Position numbers and translations under genes: made by a program. A DNA stretch of 64,000 nucleotides, from contig JACRLO010000010.1 in the NCBI GenBank assembly GCA_016235245.1, forward strand, positions 162,670 through 226,669. Direction: 5' to 3'. Below, in pieces: positions 1 to 9,100 of this stretch. Numbering within the stretch: position 1 is the first letter of the stretch; the number at the start of each line of letters is the position of its first letter. The stretch comes from Nitrospirota bacterium (GTDB lineage: Bacteria > Nitrospirota > Thermodesulfovibrionia > Thermodesulfovibrionales > UBA6898). The notes below the pieces were generated by a model. That model was not told the origin of the DNA. It was given only the letters and a program-made list of their open reading frames with translations, and made no database searches.

Positions 1-731
1 TTGAGCATGCGCAGATGATATTTGTCGATACGCCCGGAATCCATAGTCCGCGCCATGCCCTTGGGGAATCGATGGTCAGGACTGCGGAAGAGGCGATGCA
101 GGATATTGATGTTGTTGCCTTCGTGACCGACGCCGACAAGCGTGATGAAGACCTTGCGATTATCGCTTTGTTTAAGAAACTGAAGACGCCTGTCCTGTTT
201 GTGCTGAACAAGGCTGAGACAAAGAGTCCCTCCGAGATCTCTGATATTATCCATGCGTATGGCGATCTTTTTCCGTTCAGCGCGTTTCTCTCCCTGTCGG
301 CGCTCAAGGTAAAAGGCATCGAGTTTCTGCTCGAAAAAATAAAAGGTCTTCTTTCTGAGGGGCCGAAATATTATGACGATGACACGGTCACTGACCAGTA
401 TGAGCGGTTTATGACCGCTGAGATCATCCGGGAGAAGATCATCAAAAACACCTCTGAGGAGGTCCCCCATGCTGTTGCGGTTGAGATACAGGAATGGAAG
501 GAAAAGAAAAAAGGTCTCGTCAGCATCAGTGCCGCCATCTACGTCGAACGGGAAGGGCAGAAAGGTATTATCATCGGGAAGAAGGGTGAAATGCTGAAGA
601 CGATAGGCAGCCAGGCGCGCAGGGATATCGAGAAACTGATCGCTTCAAAGGTGTTTCTTGAACTTTGGGTAAAAGTGAAGAAAGGCTGGCGCGATGATAA
701 AAAAATTCTGCAGACACTGGGGTATCGGTAA
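1..731 (+). CDS. era: GTPase Era, 3' part (5' end outside window)
   Basis: Era is a Ras-like GTPase with a KH RNA-binding domain that helps 16S rRNA maturation and 30S assembly. The reading frame is open from the left edge (first whole codon at base 3), so the P-loop and N-terminus lie outside. Visible are the G3 motif DTPG just after the edge, the G4 motif as NKAE (usual NKxD), a G5-like SALK, and a C-terminal KH domain with the GxxG loop as GKKG. The internal ATG at 15 is not the true start because the codons before it (EHAQ) continue the Era switch region. The stop abuts the next gene, which points to co-transcription with the nuclease and recO. Confidence 0.95.
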   Translation, partial: EHAQMIFVDTPGIHSPRHALGESMVRTAEEAMQDIDVVAFVTDADKRDEDLAIIALFKKLKTPVLFVLNKAETKSPSEISDIIHAYGDLFPFSAFLSLSALKVKGIEFLLEKIKGLLSEGPKYYDDDTVTDQYERFMTAEIIREKIIKNTSEEVPHAVAVEIQEWKEKKKGLVSISAAIYVEREGQKGIIIGKKGEMLKTIGSQARRDIEKLIASKVFLELWVKVKKGWRDDKKILQTLGYR

Positions 732-1184
732 ATGTTTGTCGAGATGAAGGTTGAGGGGCTTCTCTTTGATCCCAGGAGCAATATGTACATACTTTTGCTG
801 AAGCAGGTAGAAGGTTCAGGGACTCTTCCCATCTGGATAGGCAAGCCTGAGGCGGATTCGATAGCGCTTGCCCTCGGCAAGGTTTCTACGCCCAGGCCTC
901 TTACCCATGACCTTGTCAAGAACGTGATTGACGGTCTTAACGTGAAGGCTACCAAGGTCGTTATCACGGAGATCATTGACAATACGTTTTATGCGCTCAT
1001 CCATATTGCCGACGGCCAGAGAGAGGCCCTGATCGATTCGCGGCCGAGTGATGCCGTGGCGATCGCGCTTAGGGTCAATGTGCCGATCTTTGTGGAAGAA
1101 TCGATCCTCGGCACCAAGACCGCTGACGAACGTGACGAATGGCTGAAGAACCGTAAGCCTGAAGACTTCGGCAATATCATGTAA
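732..1184 (+). CDS. Bifunctional nuclease family protein (DUF151/BFN)
   Basis: A 150-residue protein of the DUF151 family, whose plant and mycobacterial members are described as having DNase and RNase activity. The family pattern is clear: an N-terminal strand with VEG and LLF, the block PIWIGKPEADSIALAL, then SRPSDAVAIALR and PIFVEE. The length is usual for a single-domain bacterial member. The ATG follows the era stop with no gap, and the stop overlaps the recO start as TAATG, so translation is probably coupled through era-bfn-recO. Its job in bacteria is poorly defined; a role in RNA or DNA turnover is an inference from the family. Confidence 0.9.
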   Translation: MFVEMKVEGLLFDPRSNMYILLLKQVEGSGTLPIWIGKPEADSIALALGKVSTPRPLTHDLVKNVIDGLNVKATKVVITEIIDNTFYALIHIADGQREALIDSRPSDAVAIALRVNVPIFVEESILGTKTADERDEWLKNRKPEDFGNIM

Positions 1185-1927
1185 TGCTTCAGAGGACCGA
1201 GGGCATCGTACTCCGGACAATCCCGTATGGTGAAGCAGACCTCATTGCCACGTATCTCACCAAAGACCTTGGAATCGTAAAAGTATTCGCTAAGAGCCCC
1301 AGGAAGACAAAGAGCAGGTTCGGCAGCAGTCTTGAGCCATTGACCTTCTCACGTATTGCATTTTGGGGAAAAGAGGACGCTGCCTTGCCCCGCCTGACCC
1401 AGCCCCGCCTGACACAGGCTGATATTGTCCATCCGTTCAGTTCGCTGAGGGAATCGCTGCACTGTTTTATCAGGGTGTCTGAGCTTATTGAACAGACACT
1501 GCATCTTGTCCCTGAAAGGGATACGGGCAGAAATGTCTTTCCCCTTCTTATGAATACACTGGCGATCATGGAAGCAGGCTGCCGGAATCCGCTCATCGGG
1601 CTGTTTTACAAACTTAAACTTTTGGAAATAACCGGTTTTTTGCCGGGGCTTCATAGTTGTGGGCGGTGTGGCGGCAGGAGCAATGCCTTCCATCTGTCTC
1701 ACGGAACCGTGCTGTGTCTGCAATGCTCGGAAGATGAAGATATAAGCAGCAGGCTTTCGCCGGGGGTTACGGCATTTTATTCGAGCCTGATGAAATGGGA
1801 GATCTCAAAACTGGATAGACTAAAGCCTGATGAAGGCATCGTGAAAGAGCTGTCTCTTCTTTTAGACGAGCATAGCAGATATATTACCGAAAAGAATCTC
1901 AGGTCTCGGGAATTCAAAAGAACGTAA
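1184..1927 (+). CDS. recO: DNA repair protein RecO
   Basis: RecO works with RecF and RecR to load RecA on SSB-coated single-stranded DNA. The 247-residue product has the N-terminal OB fold (EGIVLRTIPYGEADLIATYLT) and, near residue 160, a four-Cys zinc site of the form CGRCGG followed by CLQC. The size is normal for the family. The start ATG overlaps the stop of the upstream nuclease gene as TAATG. The stop at 1927 is directly next to the stop of the convergent DksA-type gene, with no spacer and no visible terminator between them. Confidence 0.93.
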   Translation: MLQRTEGIVLRTIPYGEADLIATYLTKDLGIVKVFAKSPRKTKSRFGSSLEPLTFSRIAFWGKEDAALPRLTQPRLTQADIVHPFSSLRESLHCFIRVSELIEQTLHLVPERDTGRNVFPLLMNTLAIMEAGCRNPLIGLFYKLKLLEITGFLPGLHSCGRCGGRSNAFHLSHGTVLCLQCSEDEDISSRLSPGVTAFYSSLMKWEISKLDRLKPDEGIVKELSLLLDEHSRYITEKNLRSREFKRT

Positions 1928-2485
1928 TCAGACTTCCCTGCGTTTTTCGTCCTCCTCCTGATGCATTTTGCATTCGATACACATGGTAGTTACCGGTCTG
2001 GCCTCAAGTCTTTTTACATCGATCTCAAGTCCGCAATCATCGCATATGCCGAAGGTGTTGTTGTCGATGCGTTCAAGGGCTTCTTCGATCTTTTTCAGGA
2101 GGCGCTGTTCCCTGCCGCGAAGTCGAAGCATAAAATTCGTATCTGTTTCGGCAGATGCCTGGTCTCCCATATCAGGGAACGTAGTCTGTCCGGGAAGTTC
2201 ATTAAGCGCTACCTCGGCCTCGTTGAGAAGTGCCGATTTCTGTTGAAGAAGAATGCCTTTTATTTTTTGAAACTTTGAACTGCTCGGGCCTTTCAATAAA
2301 GGTTTTTTCGCGGGAGCATTGACCGTTTGAGTCTGTTTCGAAACTGCCTTTGCCGGCTGTTCGACTTTTCTCGCCGGTTTTTTTGCCGCCGTTACCGGTG
2401 ATGCCGCTGCCGTTTTTTTTGCAGTATGTGATGACTGCGGACCCTTTTTAGCTGCAGTCTTAATGCTCTTTTTTTTCGTTGGCAT
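1928..2485 (-). CDS. DksA/TraR-type C4 zinc-finger protein with Lys/Ala/Pro-rich N-terminus
   Basis: The C-terminal half has the DksA/TraR zinc finger, CDDCG then CIECK, after a coiled-coil segment. Proteins of this type bind RNA polymerase through the secondary channel and alter promoter open complexes, often together with ppGpp. The N-terminal 70 or so residues are a basic Lys/Ala/Pro/Thr-rich tail of low complexity, longer than in enteric DksA. I place the start at 2485 (MPTKKKS) because AGGGGAG lies a few bases upstream of it; a longer version could start at 2500, but that ATG lies inside the same SD region. The coiled-coil tip acidic pair expected of true DksA was not clearly placed, so it is a DksA-like factor rather than a proven DksA. 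Confidence 0.85.
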   Translation of the reverse strand: MPTKKKSIKTAAKKGPQSSHTAKKTAAASPVTAAKKPARKVEQPAKAVSKQTQTVNAPAKKPLLKGPSSSKFQKIKGILLQQKSALLNEAEVALNELPGQTTFPDMGDQASAETDTNFMLRLRGREQRLLKKIEEALERIDNNTFGICDDCGLEIDVKRLEARPVTTMCIECKMHQEEDEKRREV

Positions 2486-2588
2486 AATAGCTCCCCTCAT
2501 GAATTTACTTAGACTAACAGAACATTTTCTTCTCCGTCAAGACCGTTATGCGAAGGAGAGAACGAATTGAGGCTGAACAACGCGCTGA

Positions 2589-3125
2589 CTATTCGCCGTT
2601 TTCCCTGGATCTGATAAAGGAGATAAGCGCTTCTCTGCTCTGGTCATCAATATCAATGAATTTGACGCCGATACCACAGTTCTCTGCATGCGGGGCATGG
2701 CGTTTTATATGAACGATCTCCCCCTTGATCCTGACCGGATGAGGAAGATCAGGTACATGAAGCAGGAGTTCTGCAAGCTCATGGATCGAATGCTGCCGTA
2801 TTGTCCTGATGAACATGCCCTGCCTGCTTACGTTTCTCGTGTATTCGTCAATAAACTCGTTGTAGGTCCTGTAGGAGACCTTTAAGGAAACAGGGCAGCG
2901 GCTTTCAACCCTCTGATCCGGATACGGACTCTCGGCGTCGTGACGCTTTATCGTCACTAACGATCCGCAGGAGGAGCAGGGAACTTCAGAAAATGGATTC
3001 TGCTCAAGATATGCGTCGCTCAGGATTTCTTTGCAGTGCGGGCACTGCTGAATCCTGTTATTGAAGGGGCTGTCAGCGCTGCCTCTGCCGATCTGCTGCG
3101 CAAATTTCTCGAATTCGTCAGTCAT
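2589..3125 (-). CDS. PilZ domain protein with N-terminal zinc ribbon
   Basis: The 178-residue product starts with a CPHC...CSSCG zinc-ribbon-like segment (about residues 28-58). A PilZ domain follows from about residue 72. The two c-di-GMP motifs are present: RVESR (RxxxR) and NVSRQG (D/NxSxxG). It is therefore a likely cytoplasmic c-di-GMP receptor; the output is unknown. No ribosome binding site precedes the ATG, but TATAAT (3136-3131 on the minus strand) ends 5 bases before it, which fits a leaderless message. A PAS-GGDEF protein at 29.9 kb could supply the ligand. Confidence 0.85.
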   Translation of the reverse strand: MTDEFEKFAQQIGRGSADSPFNNRIQQCPHCKEILSDAYLEQNPFSEVPCSSCGSLVTIKRHDAESPYPDQRVESRCPVSLKVSYRTYNEFIDEYTRNVSRQGMFIRTIRQHSIHELAELLLHVPDLPHPVRIKGEIVHIKRHAPHAENCGIGVKFIDIDDQSREALISFIRSRENGE

Positions 3126-3130
3126 AATCT

Positions 3131-3136
3131 ATTATA
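3131..3136 (-). promoter_or_regulatory. -10 hexamer TATAAT, 5 bases before the PilZ start
   Basis: On the minus strand TATAAT is followed by 5 bases and then the ATG at 3125. Transcription would begin at or next to the start codon. No good -35 hexamer at the usual spacing was seen, so the call is tentative. Confidence 0.4.
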
Positions 3137-3246
3137 GGCGAATGCTGAAAATATTATTGAATAATATTCATTATTTCTTCAAAAAAGCGTAGTATCATAA
3201 TTGCATATCAAGGCACGAAACGCGTGCACTACAAAAGGAGGATGTG

Positions 3247-3633
3247 ATGAAAAAAATACTGATGGGTGTTCTTATGGTAGTTCTCGCCTTTGGCGTTGCT
3301 CTGGCAAAAGACTACGAAGTGAAAAAGAAGGCAGGCGATTTTGACGTGGAAGTGAGGATAGACAAGAACCCGCCGGTTGTGGGTGACAATACTATTGCCA
3401 TAGAGGTGAAGCAGGCAGGCAAGGCTGTTGCCGATGCGAAGGTGCTGGTTGATTATTCCATGCCCGCAATGCCGGGAATGCCTGCCATGAATTATAAGAC
3501 GGATGCCGAACTCAAGGGCAATATATATAAGGCCACCATGAATCTTTCGATGTCCGGTCCCTGGAATATTGCGATAAAGATCTCCAAGGCAGGCAAGACA
3601 TCGACCGCCAAATTCAGCATCGACGCCAGGTAA
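3247..3633 (+). CDS. Secreted YtkA/FixH-like protein with Met ladder, copper-efflux operon
   Basis: A 128-residue exported protein: a Lys-rich start, a hydrophobic stretch ending in a VALAK cleavage region, then a beta-rich YtkA-like domain. Its most telling part is the segment MPAMPGMPAM, which places a Met at every third residue, a spacing suited to binding Cu(I) or Ag(I). The AAGGAGG at 3235-3241 sits 5 bases from the ATG at 3247, so I prefer this start to the GTG at 3244. It is the first gene before CusCBA-type genes in the same direction. I infer a periplasmic metal-binding or delivery role like that of CusF, although the fold is not CusF. Confidence 0.8.
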   Translation: MKKILMGVLMVVLAFGVALAKDYEVKKKAGDFDVEVRIDKNPPVVGDNTIAIEVKQAGKAVADAKVLVDYSMPAMPGMPAMNYKTDAELKGNIYKATMNLSMSGPWNIAIKISKAGKTSTAKFSIDAR

Positions 3634-3642
3634 TATCGAGCC

Positions 3643-4953
3643 ATGAAGCGACAGACAGGCATCTTGCAGAATCGCTGCCATCACGTAATGGCTGGTATGC
3701 TGCGGGTTCTGCCTGTTTTTTTTCTCTTCTATACCTGTATCCCCGCGTCAGCTGATGGCCTTGTGCTGCATGATCTTATCCAGGAAGCCCTGAACAACAG
3801 TCCGGAGATCCGTGCGTCTGAGGCTCGCGCCCAGGCTGCCCTGCATCGCGTGGCGCAGGCAGGAAGCCTTCCTGATCCCATGTTCATGTTCGGGTATCAG
3901 AATGAAGGATGGGAGCGGTATACTTTTGCCAAGGAGCCGGACGCCCAGTGGATGTTTTCTGCGTCGCAGATGTTCCCTTTTCCCGGCAAGAGGTCCCTGA
4001 AAGAGGAGATGGCGAGGCAGGATGCGCAGGGGGTATCCATACTCCATGAATCGGTAAGGCTCAAGACCATCGCGCGGATCAGGGAACTCTATTTCGATCT
4101 TTTCCTTGCCTATAAGACCATCGACCTCATAAGGGAGCGGACCGTACTTTTTTCCCGCATCGAGGATGCTGCGCTGGCCCGGTATTCCTCCGGCATGGGC
4201 ATGCAGCAGGAGGTGCTTATGGCGCAGACCGAAAAGTATATGCTGCTTGAAAAGGAAGAGATGCAGAAGCAGAAGGTCCAGTCTCTTGAGGCTATGCTTA
4301 ATGCCACGGTCGGAAGGGATGTGCCTGTGCCGCTTGGCAGGCCGGCAGAACAGAAGTTTTCTCTTGGGGCCAGGAGTCTGGATGAACTGCTTCATAAGGC
4401 CTATGAACATTCTCCCGAGATACGGATCAAACAGAGGATGGCTGCTGCTGCCGAGGCCAGAGTCAAGATGGCACAGAAAGAGTACTATCCTGACTTTACC
4501 GTTGCTGCCAGTTATTTCACGAGAGGCGGCGGGCAGTTCATGGATATGTGGAGCCTGACAACTACCATCAATATACCGCTTTATTACAGGACAAAACAGA
4601 GGCAGGCAGTACTTGAGGCAGAGGCCATGCTTGCGGAGGCGCAGAGAGAACTTGAGGCGGCGCGTCTTATGACCGCCTCCTCCATCAGGGATACGTATTC
4701 CATGTATGCAGCCTCTGAAAGACTGATTGACCTTTATAAAAACGGACTTATGCCCAAGACATACCAGGACTTTGAATCGGCCCTGGCAGGCTACAGCACT
4801 GGAAAAACAGAGGCGATCACGGTCATAAACAGGCTGAAGGCGCTGATAGATTTCGAAACGCAGTATTGGGTGCAGGTCGCCGAGCACGAGAAGGCTTCAG
4901 CCCGGTTCGAGGCGATGACCGGCGTGCATGAAACAGGGGGAACAGTTCAATGA
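3643..4953 (+). CDS. cusC: TolC/CusC-type outer-membrane efflux protein
   Basis: The 436-residue product has an N-terminal signal sequence (hydrophobic FFLFYTCIPASA), then two repeats of the outer-membrane efflux protein fold rich in long Ala/Glu helices. The first repeat starts with LHDLIQEALNNSPEIRASEARA and the second with LDELLHKAYEHSPEIRIKQRM; NSPEI/HSPEI is a family hallmark. It would form the trimeric outer-membrane channel of a tripartite heavy-metal pump. An in-frame Met at residue 19 could also be the start, just before the hydrophobic core. The stop overlaps the start of the adaptor gene as ATGA. Confidence 0.9.
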   Translation: MKRQTGILQNRCHHVMAGMLRVLPVFFLFYTCIPASADGLVLHDLIQEALNNSPEIRASEARAQAALHRVAQAGSLPDPMFMFGYQNEGWERYTFAKEPDAQWMFSASQMFPFPGKRSLKEEMARQDAQGVSILHESVRLKTIARIRELYFDLFLAYKTIDLIRERTVLFSRIEDAALARYSSGMGMQQEVLMAQTEKYMLLEKEEMQKQKVQSLEAMLNATVGRDVPVPLGRPAEQKFSLGARSLDELLHKAYEHSPEIRIKQRMAAAAEARVKMAQKEYYPDFTVAASYFTRGGGQFMDMWSLTTTINIPLYYRTKQRQAVLEAEAMLAEAQRELEAARLMTASSIRDTYSMYAASERLIDLYKNGLMPKTYQDFESALAGYSTGKTEAITVINRLKALIDFETQYWVQVAEHEKASARFEAMTGVHETGGTVQ

Positions 4954-6167
4954 AGAGGCACTATCTTGTCGGTCTTGTTGTGGCGGTAATGGCACTCGTC
5001 GCAGTAGTGTACGCTGCCAGAAACGGAAGTGGTGCGAAGAAAGGGACTCCAACGCAGGAAGCAGAGCACCGGGGCCATGAGGCTGCCAATCCCCAGACTG
5101 CTGAGAAGCCGAAACAGCAGGAGGTTCAAGCGGAGCCGGCCACGGTGGAGATACCCGAAGACAAACAGCAGATGATCGGAGTAAAGACAGTCGATGCCGC
5201 TGTTCATGAACTTAAGAAGATTATCAGAACAGTCGGCAGGATCGAATACGATGAGAGGAAGATTGCAACGGTCAATGCCAAATTCGAAGGATGGATTGAG
5301 AAGCTCCATGTCGACTTCAGCGGAAGATATGTTAAGAAAGGTGAAGCACTGGCGGAGATTTACAGTCCTGAGCTTGTTGCAACCCAGCAGGAGTTTATCA
5401 ATGCCCTCAGATGGGCTGATCAAAGCAATAATAACGGAAAGAGCGAAACGATGAAGACGCTGCTGTCAAAGGACGCGTCCTCTCTGGTCGAGGCTGCGCG
5501 CAAACGCCTGAAATTCTGGGACATATCGGATGATCAGATTAAAAAAATAGAAGAGACCGAAAAGCCGGTAAGGACTCTTACGCTGTACAGTCCGGTAAGC
5601 GGATATGTGGTCCAGAAGATGGCGGTCAGGGGAATGCGGGTGATGCCAGGTGAAAAGCTCTTCGACATCGCTGATTTAAGCAATATCTGGGTGCTTGCCG
5701 ATATTTATGAAAGCGAACTGCCGCTGATAAAGCAGGGACAGCGGGCGAAGATAACGCTGAGTTATTTCCCGGGCAGGGAGATGAACTCCGTGATCGATTA
5801 TATCTATCCAACGCTCTCGGCAGAGACGAGAACGGCAAAGGTGCGGTTTACCCTGCCTAATCCCGGAAATCAGCTGAAGCCGCAGATGTTTACGAATGTG
5901 GAGATCGCTATTTCTCTGGGAAGGAAACTTGCCGTTCCCTCCGAGGCTGTCTTGGACACGGGGACGCGCAAGGTTGTGTATGTTGATAAGGGCGACGGCA
6001 ATTTTGAGCCAAGAGAGATAAAGACAGGCGCGGGAGTGGATGGGCTGACAGAGGTCCTTGATGGACTGAAGGCCGGTGAGAAGATCGCATCTTCAGCGAT
6101 CTTCCTGATAGATTCCGAGGCGCAGCTGAAGGGTGTAAAACCGCTTGCCTCCGGACATAACCATTGA
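4950..6167 (+). CDS. cusB: RND efflux periplasmic adaptor (CusB-type)
   Basis: The 405-residue membrane-fusion protein has one N-terminal hydrophobic anchor, a charged flexible linker, and then barrel-sandwich and hairpin regions (GWIEKLHVDFSGRYVKKGEALAEIYSPEL, later LYSPVSGYV and RGMRVMPGEKLFDIADLSNIWV). These phrases are typical of CusB/CzcB adaptors, which join the inner-membrane pump to the outer-membrane channel and can pass metal to the pump. No separate YHS or CPMHP metal-binding domain is present, but the C-terminus ends in a His-containing GHNH. The gene overlaps cusC by ATGA and cusA by TTGA. Confidence 0.9.
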   Translation: MKRHYLVGLVVAVMALVAVVYAARNGSGAKKGTPTQEAEHRGHEAANPQTAEKPKQQEVQAEPATVEIPEDKQQMIGVKTVDAAVHELKKIIRTVGRIEYDERKIATVNAKFEGWIEKLHVDFSGRYVKKGEALAEIYSPELVATQQEFINALRWADQSNNNGKSETMKTLLSKDASSLVEAARKRLKFWDISDDQIKKIEETEKPVRTLTLYSPVSGYVVQKMAVRGMRVMPGEKLFDIADLSNIWVLADIYESELPLIKQGQRAKITLSYFPGREMNSVIDYIYPTLSAETRTAKVRFTLPNPGNQLKPQMFTNVEIAISLGRKLAVPSEAVLDTGTRKVVYVDKGDGNFEPREIKTGAGVDGLTEVLDGLKAGEKIASSAIFLIDSEAQLKGVKPLASGHNH

Positions 6168-9100
6168 TTGCTAAAATCATAGAGTTCAGCGGCAGGAACA
6201 AGTTCATTGTCCTGCTTCTAGTCGGCTTTCTCTGCCTCTGGGGCTACTGGTCTCTGCAGCGGACGCCGCTGGACGCCATACCTGACCTGAGCGACACGCA
6301 GGTGATCATCTTTACGGAGTGGGGAGGCAGGAGCCCCGATCTGGTCGAAGACCAGGTGACCTACCCGATTACCTCTACCTTGCTGGCTGCTCCTAAAGTT
6401 CAGGCAGTGCGCGGCTTTTCTTATCTTGGCAGTTCTTTCATTTACGTGATATTTGAAGAAGGGACTGATATTTACTGGGCGAGGAGCCGTGTTTTGGAAT
6501 ATCTTCAGTCAGTCCGCTCCAAGCTGCCCGCTGATGTGAACCCTGTGCTTGGGCCTGATGCCACAAGCCTTGGCTGGGGTTTTTCCTATGCGCTGGTGGA
6601 TGAGACAGGCACCCATGATCTTTCTCAGCTGCGGTCGCTCCAGGATTGGAACATCAAGCTGGCGATAGAGAGTGTCCCTGGCGTCTCTCAGGTTGCCAGT
6701 ATCGGCGGCTTTGTAAAACAGTATCAGGTGCATATCGACCCTAACCGTCTTTCTGCCTACAACCTTTCAATCATGAATGTGATGGAGGCAGTGCGGAAGA
6801 GCAACCGCGATGTTGAGGGAAGGGTCCTTGAAATGTCTGGAGTCGAATATATGATTCGCGGCAGAGGTTATGTGAAGGGTCTGCAGGACCTCGAACTTAT
6901 CTCAGTCGGTGTCGGGCCTTCAGGAACGCCCATCTACCTGCGCGATATCGCTTCGGTCCAGTTGGGACCGGAGATGAGACGGGGCATTGCCGATCTCGAC
7001 GGCAAGGGCGAGGTTGCAGGCGGTATTGTTGTGGTCCGGTTTGGAGAAAATGTGCTTACGGTCCTCGACCGCGTGAAAGAGAAGATCGAGAAGGATATCA
7101 AGCCGTCCCTGCCCAAAGGCGTTACGATTGTCACGACCTATGACCGCTCTGACCTGATTCTCAGGTCCATACATACGCTGAAAGAGGAGATCATCAAGCT
7201 CTCCATTGCGGTGAGTGTGGTCTGCATCGTCTTTCTCTTCCATCTGCCGAGCGCACTTGTGGTGATCCTGACGCTTCCTGTTGCGATCATCATCTCCTTT
7301 ATCTGCATGTATTACCTCGGCGTTACCTCAAACATTATGAGCCTGAGCGGCATCGCGATTGCTGTTGGCGCCATGGTTGACGCCTCGATCATCATGGTAG
7401 AAAATGCCCATAAAAAGCTGGAAGAGTGGGAGCACGCAGACAGACCAGGCAGCAGGACTGACGTGATCATAGAGGCTTGCAAAGAGGTCGGTCCGTCTCT
7501 GTTTTTTTCGCTGCTTGTTATTACTGTCGGGTTTTTCCCGGTATTTACGCTCGAGGCCCAGGCTGGCAGACTTTTTAAGCCCCTTGCTTATACCAAGACC
7601 TTTGCCATGCTTTTTTCGGCGTTCCTGGCAGTTACCCTTACGCCGGTCCTTATGACCATGTTCATCAGAGGGAAGATAAAGCCTGAGCATGATAATGTGA
7701 TCATCCGGTTTCTTGAAAAGATCTACAGGCCCCGGGTGATGTTCTCTCTAAAGCACCCGAAGTTTGTTATCGTGATAGCGCTTCTGCTTGTTGCTGCAAC
7801 TGTTTATCCGCTGATGAAACTCGGCAAGGAATTTATGCCGCCTCTTGACGAGGGCACGCTTTTTTATATGCCGACAACAGTCCCCGGCGCTTCGGTCTCA
7901 GAGGTTTCAAAGATCCTCAGACTTCAGGACCGCCTGCTGATGACGATTCCTGAGGTATCTCAGGTATTTGGCAAGGCAGGCAGGGCAGAGACTGCGACAG
8001 ACCCTGCACCTCTTGAGATGTTCGAGACGGTCATAAACCTGAAGCCTGAGTCGGAGTGGCGGCCTGGAATGACCACGGAAAAACTGAAGAATGAGCTGAA
8101 CGATGCCCTCCAGATTCCCGGTGTCGCAAATTCATTCACCATGCCGATCAAGGCACGTCTCGATATGCTTGCCACCGGCATCAGGACACCTGTGGGCGTA
8201 AAGGTGCTCGGTCCTGACCTGTCAACCATTGAAAAGCTCTCCATTGATATTGAGAATGCTGTTAAGAGTGTCCCCGGTACGCGGAGCGCGTATGCAGAAC
8301 GCGTTATGACAGGATATTTTCTCGACATAAAACCGAAGAGGGCCGAGATCGCGCGGTACGGACTGTCCATAGACGATGTGCAGACAGTCATTGCAGCTGC
8401 CTTGGGCGGCATGAACCTGACCGTTACGGTCGAGGGCAGGGAGCGGTATCCTGTGCATGTACGTTATGCGCGGGAACTTCAAAATGATATTGAAAAGCTC
8501 AAACGGATATTCGTCCCCATTTCATCCCGCTCATCTGCATCTATGTCTAATCCCCAATCCTCAACCCCTGCCTCTATCGCCCATATACCTCTTGGCGAGA
8601 TTGCGGATATTGCAATTGTGCAGGGACCGACATCGATCAAGAGTGAAGAGGGGCAGCTTGCCAACTATGTGTACATCGACTTTTCCGGCCGCGATGTAGG
8701 CGGGTACGTTGAAGAGGCAAAGAAGAATGTCGAAAAGCAGGTGAAACTCCCTGTGGGGTACAGTCTTCAGTGGAGCGGTGAGTATGAATACCTCCTGAAG
8801 ACGCAGGAGCGGCTCAAGACTGTCATCCCGCTTACGCTATTCATCATTTTTGTGCTCATCTTTCTGAATACGAAGTCAACCGTAAAGACCACGATCATCC
8901 TGCTTGCCGTGCCGTTTTCCCTTGTCGGGTCGTTCTGGCTGCTCTATTTCCTCGGATATAATATGAGTATTGCTGTATGGGTCGGTATGATCGCCCTGGC
9001 AGGACTTGATGCCGAGACTGGAGTTGTGATGCTTCTGTACCTTGACCTTGCCTATGACAAATGGAAGAAGGATGGAAAACTGAACACTGAGCAGGACCTC

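Noticed and set aside
3748..4887. Long open frame on the minus strand opposite cusC (379 codons)
   Set aside because: It lies wholly within cusC, is rich in His/Arg/Leu as antisense frames of GC-rich genes are, and has no recognisable domain or ribosome site.
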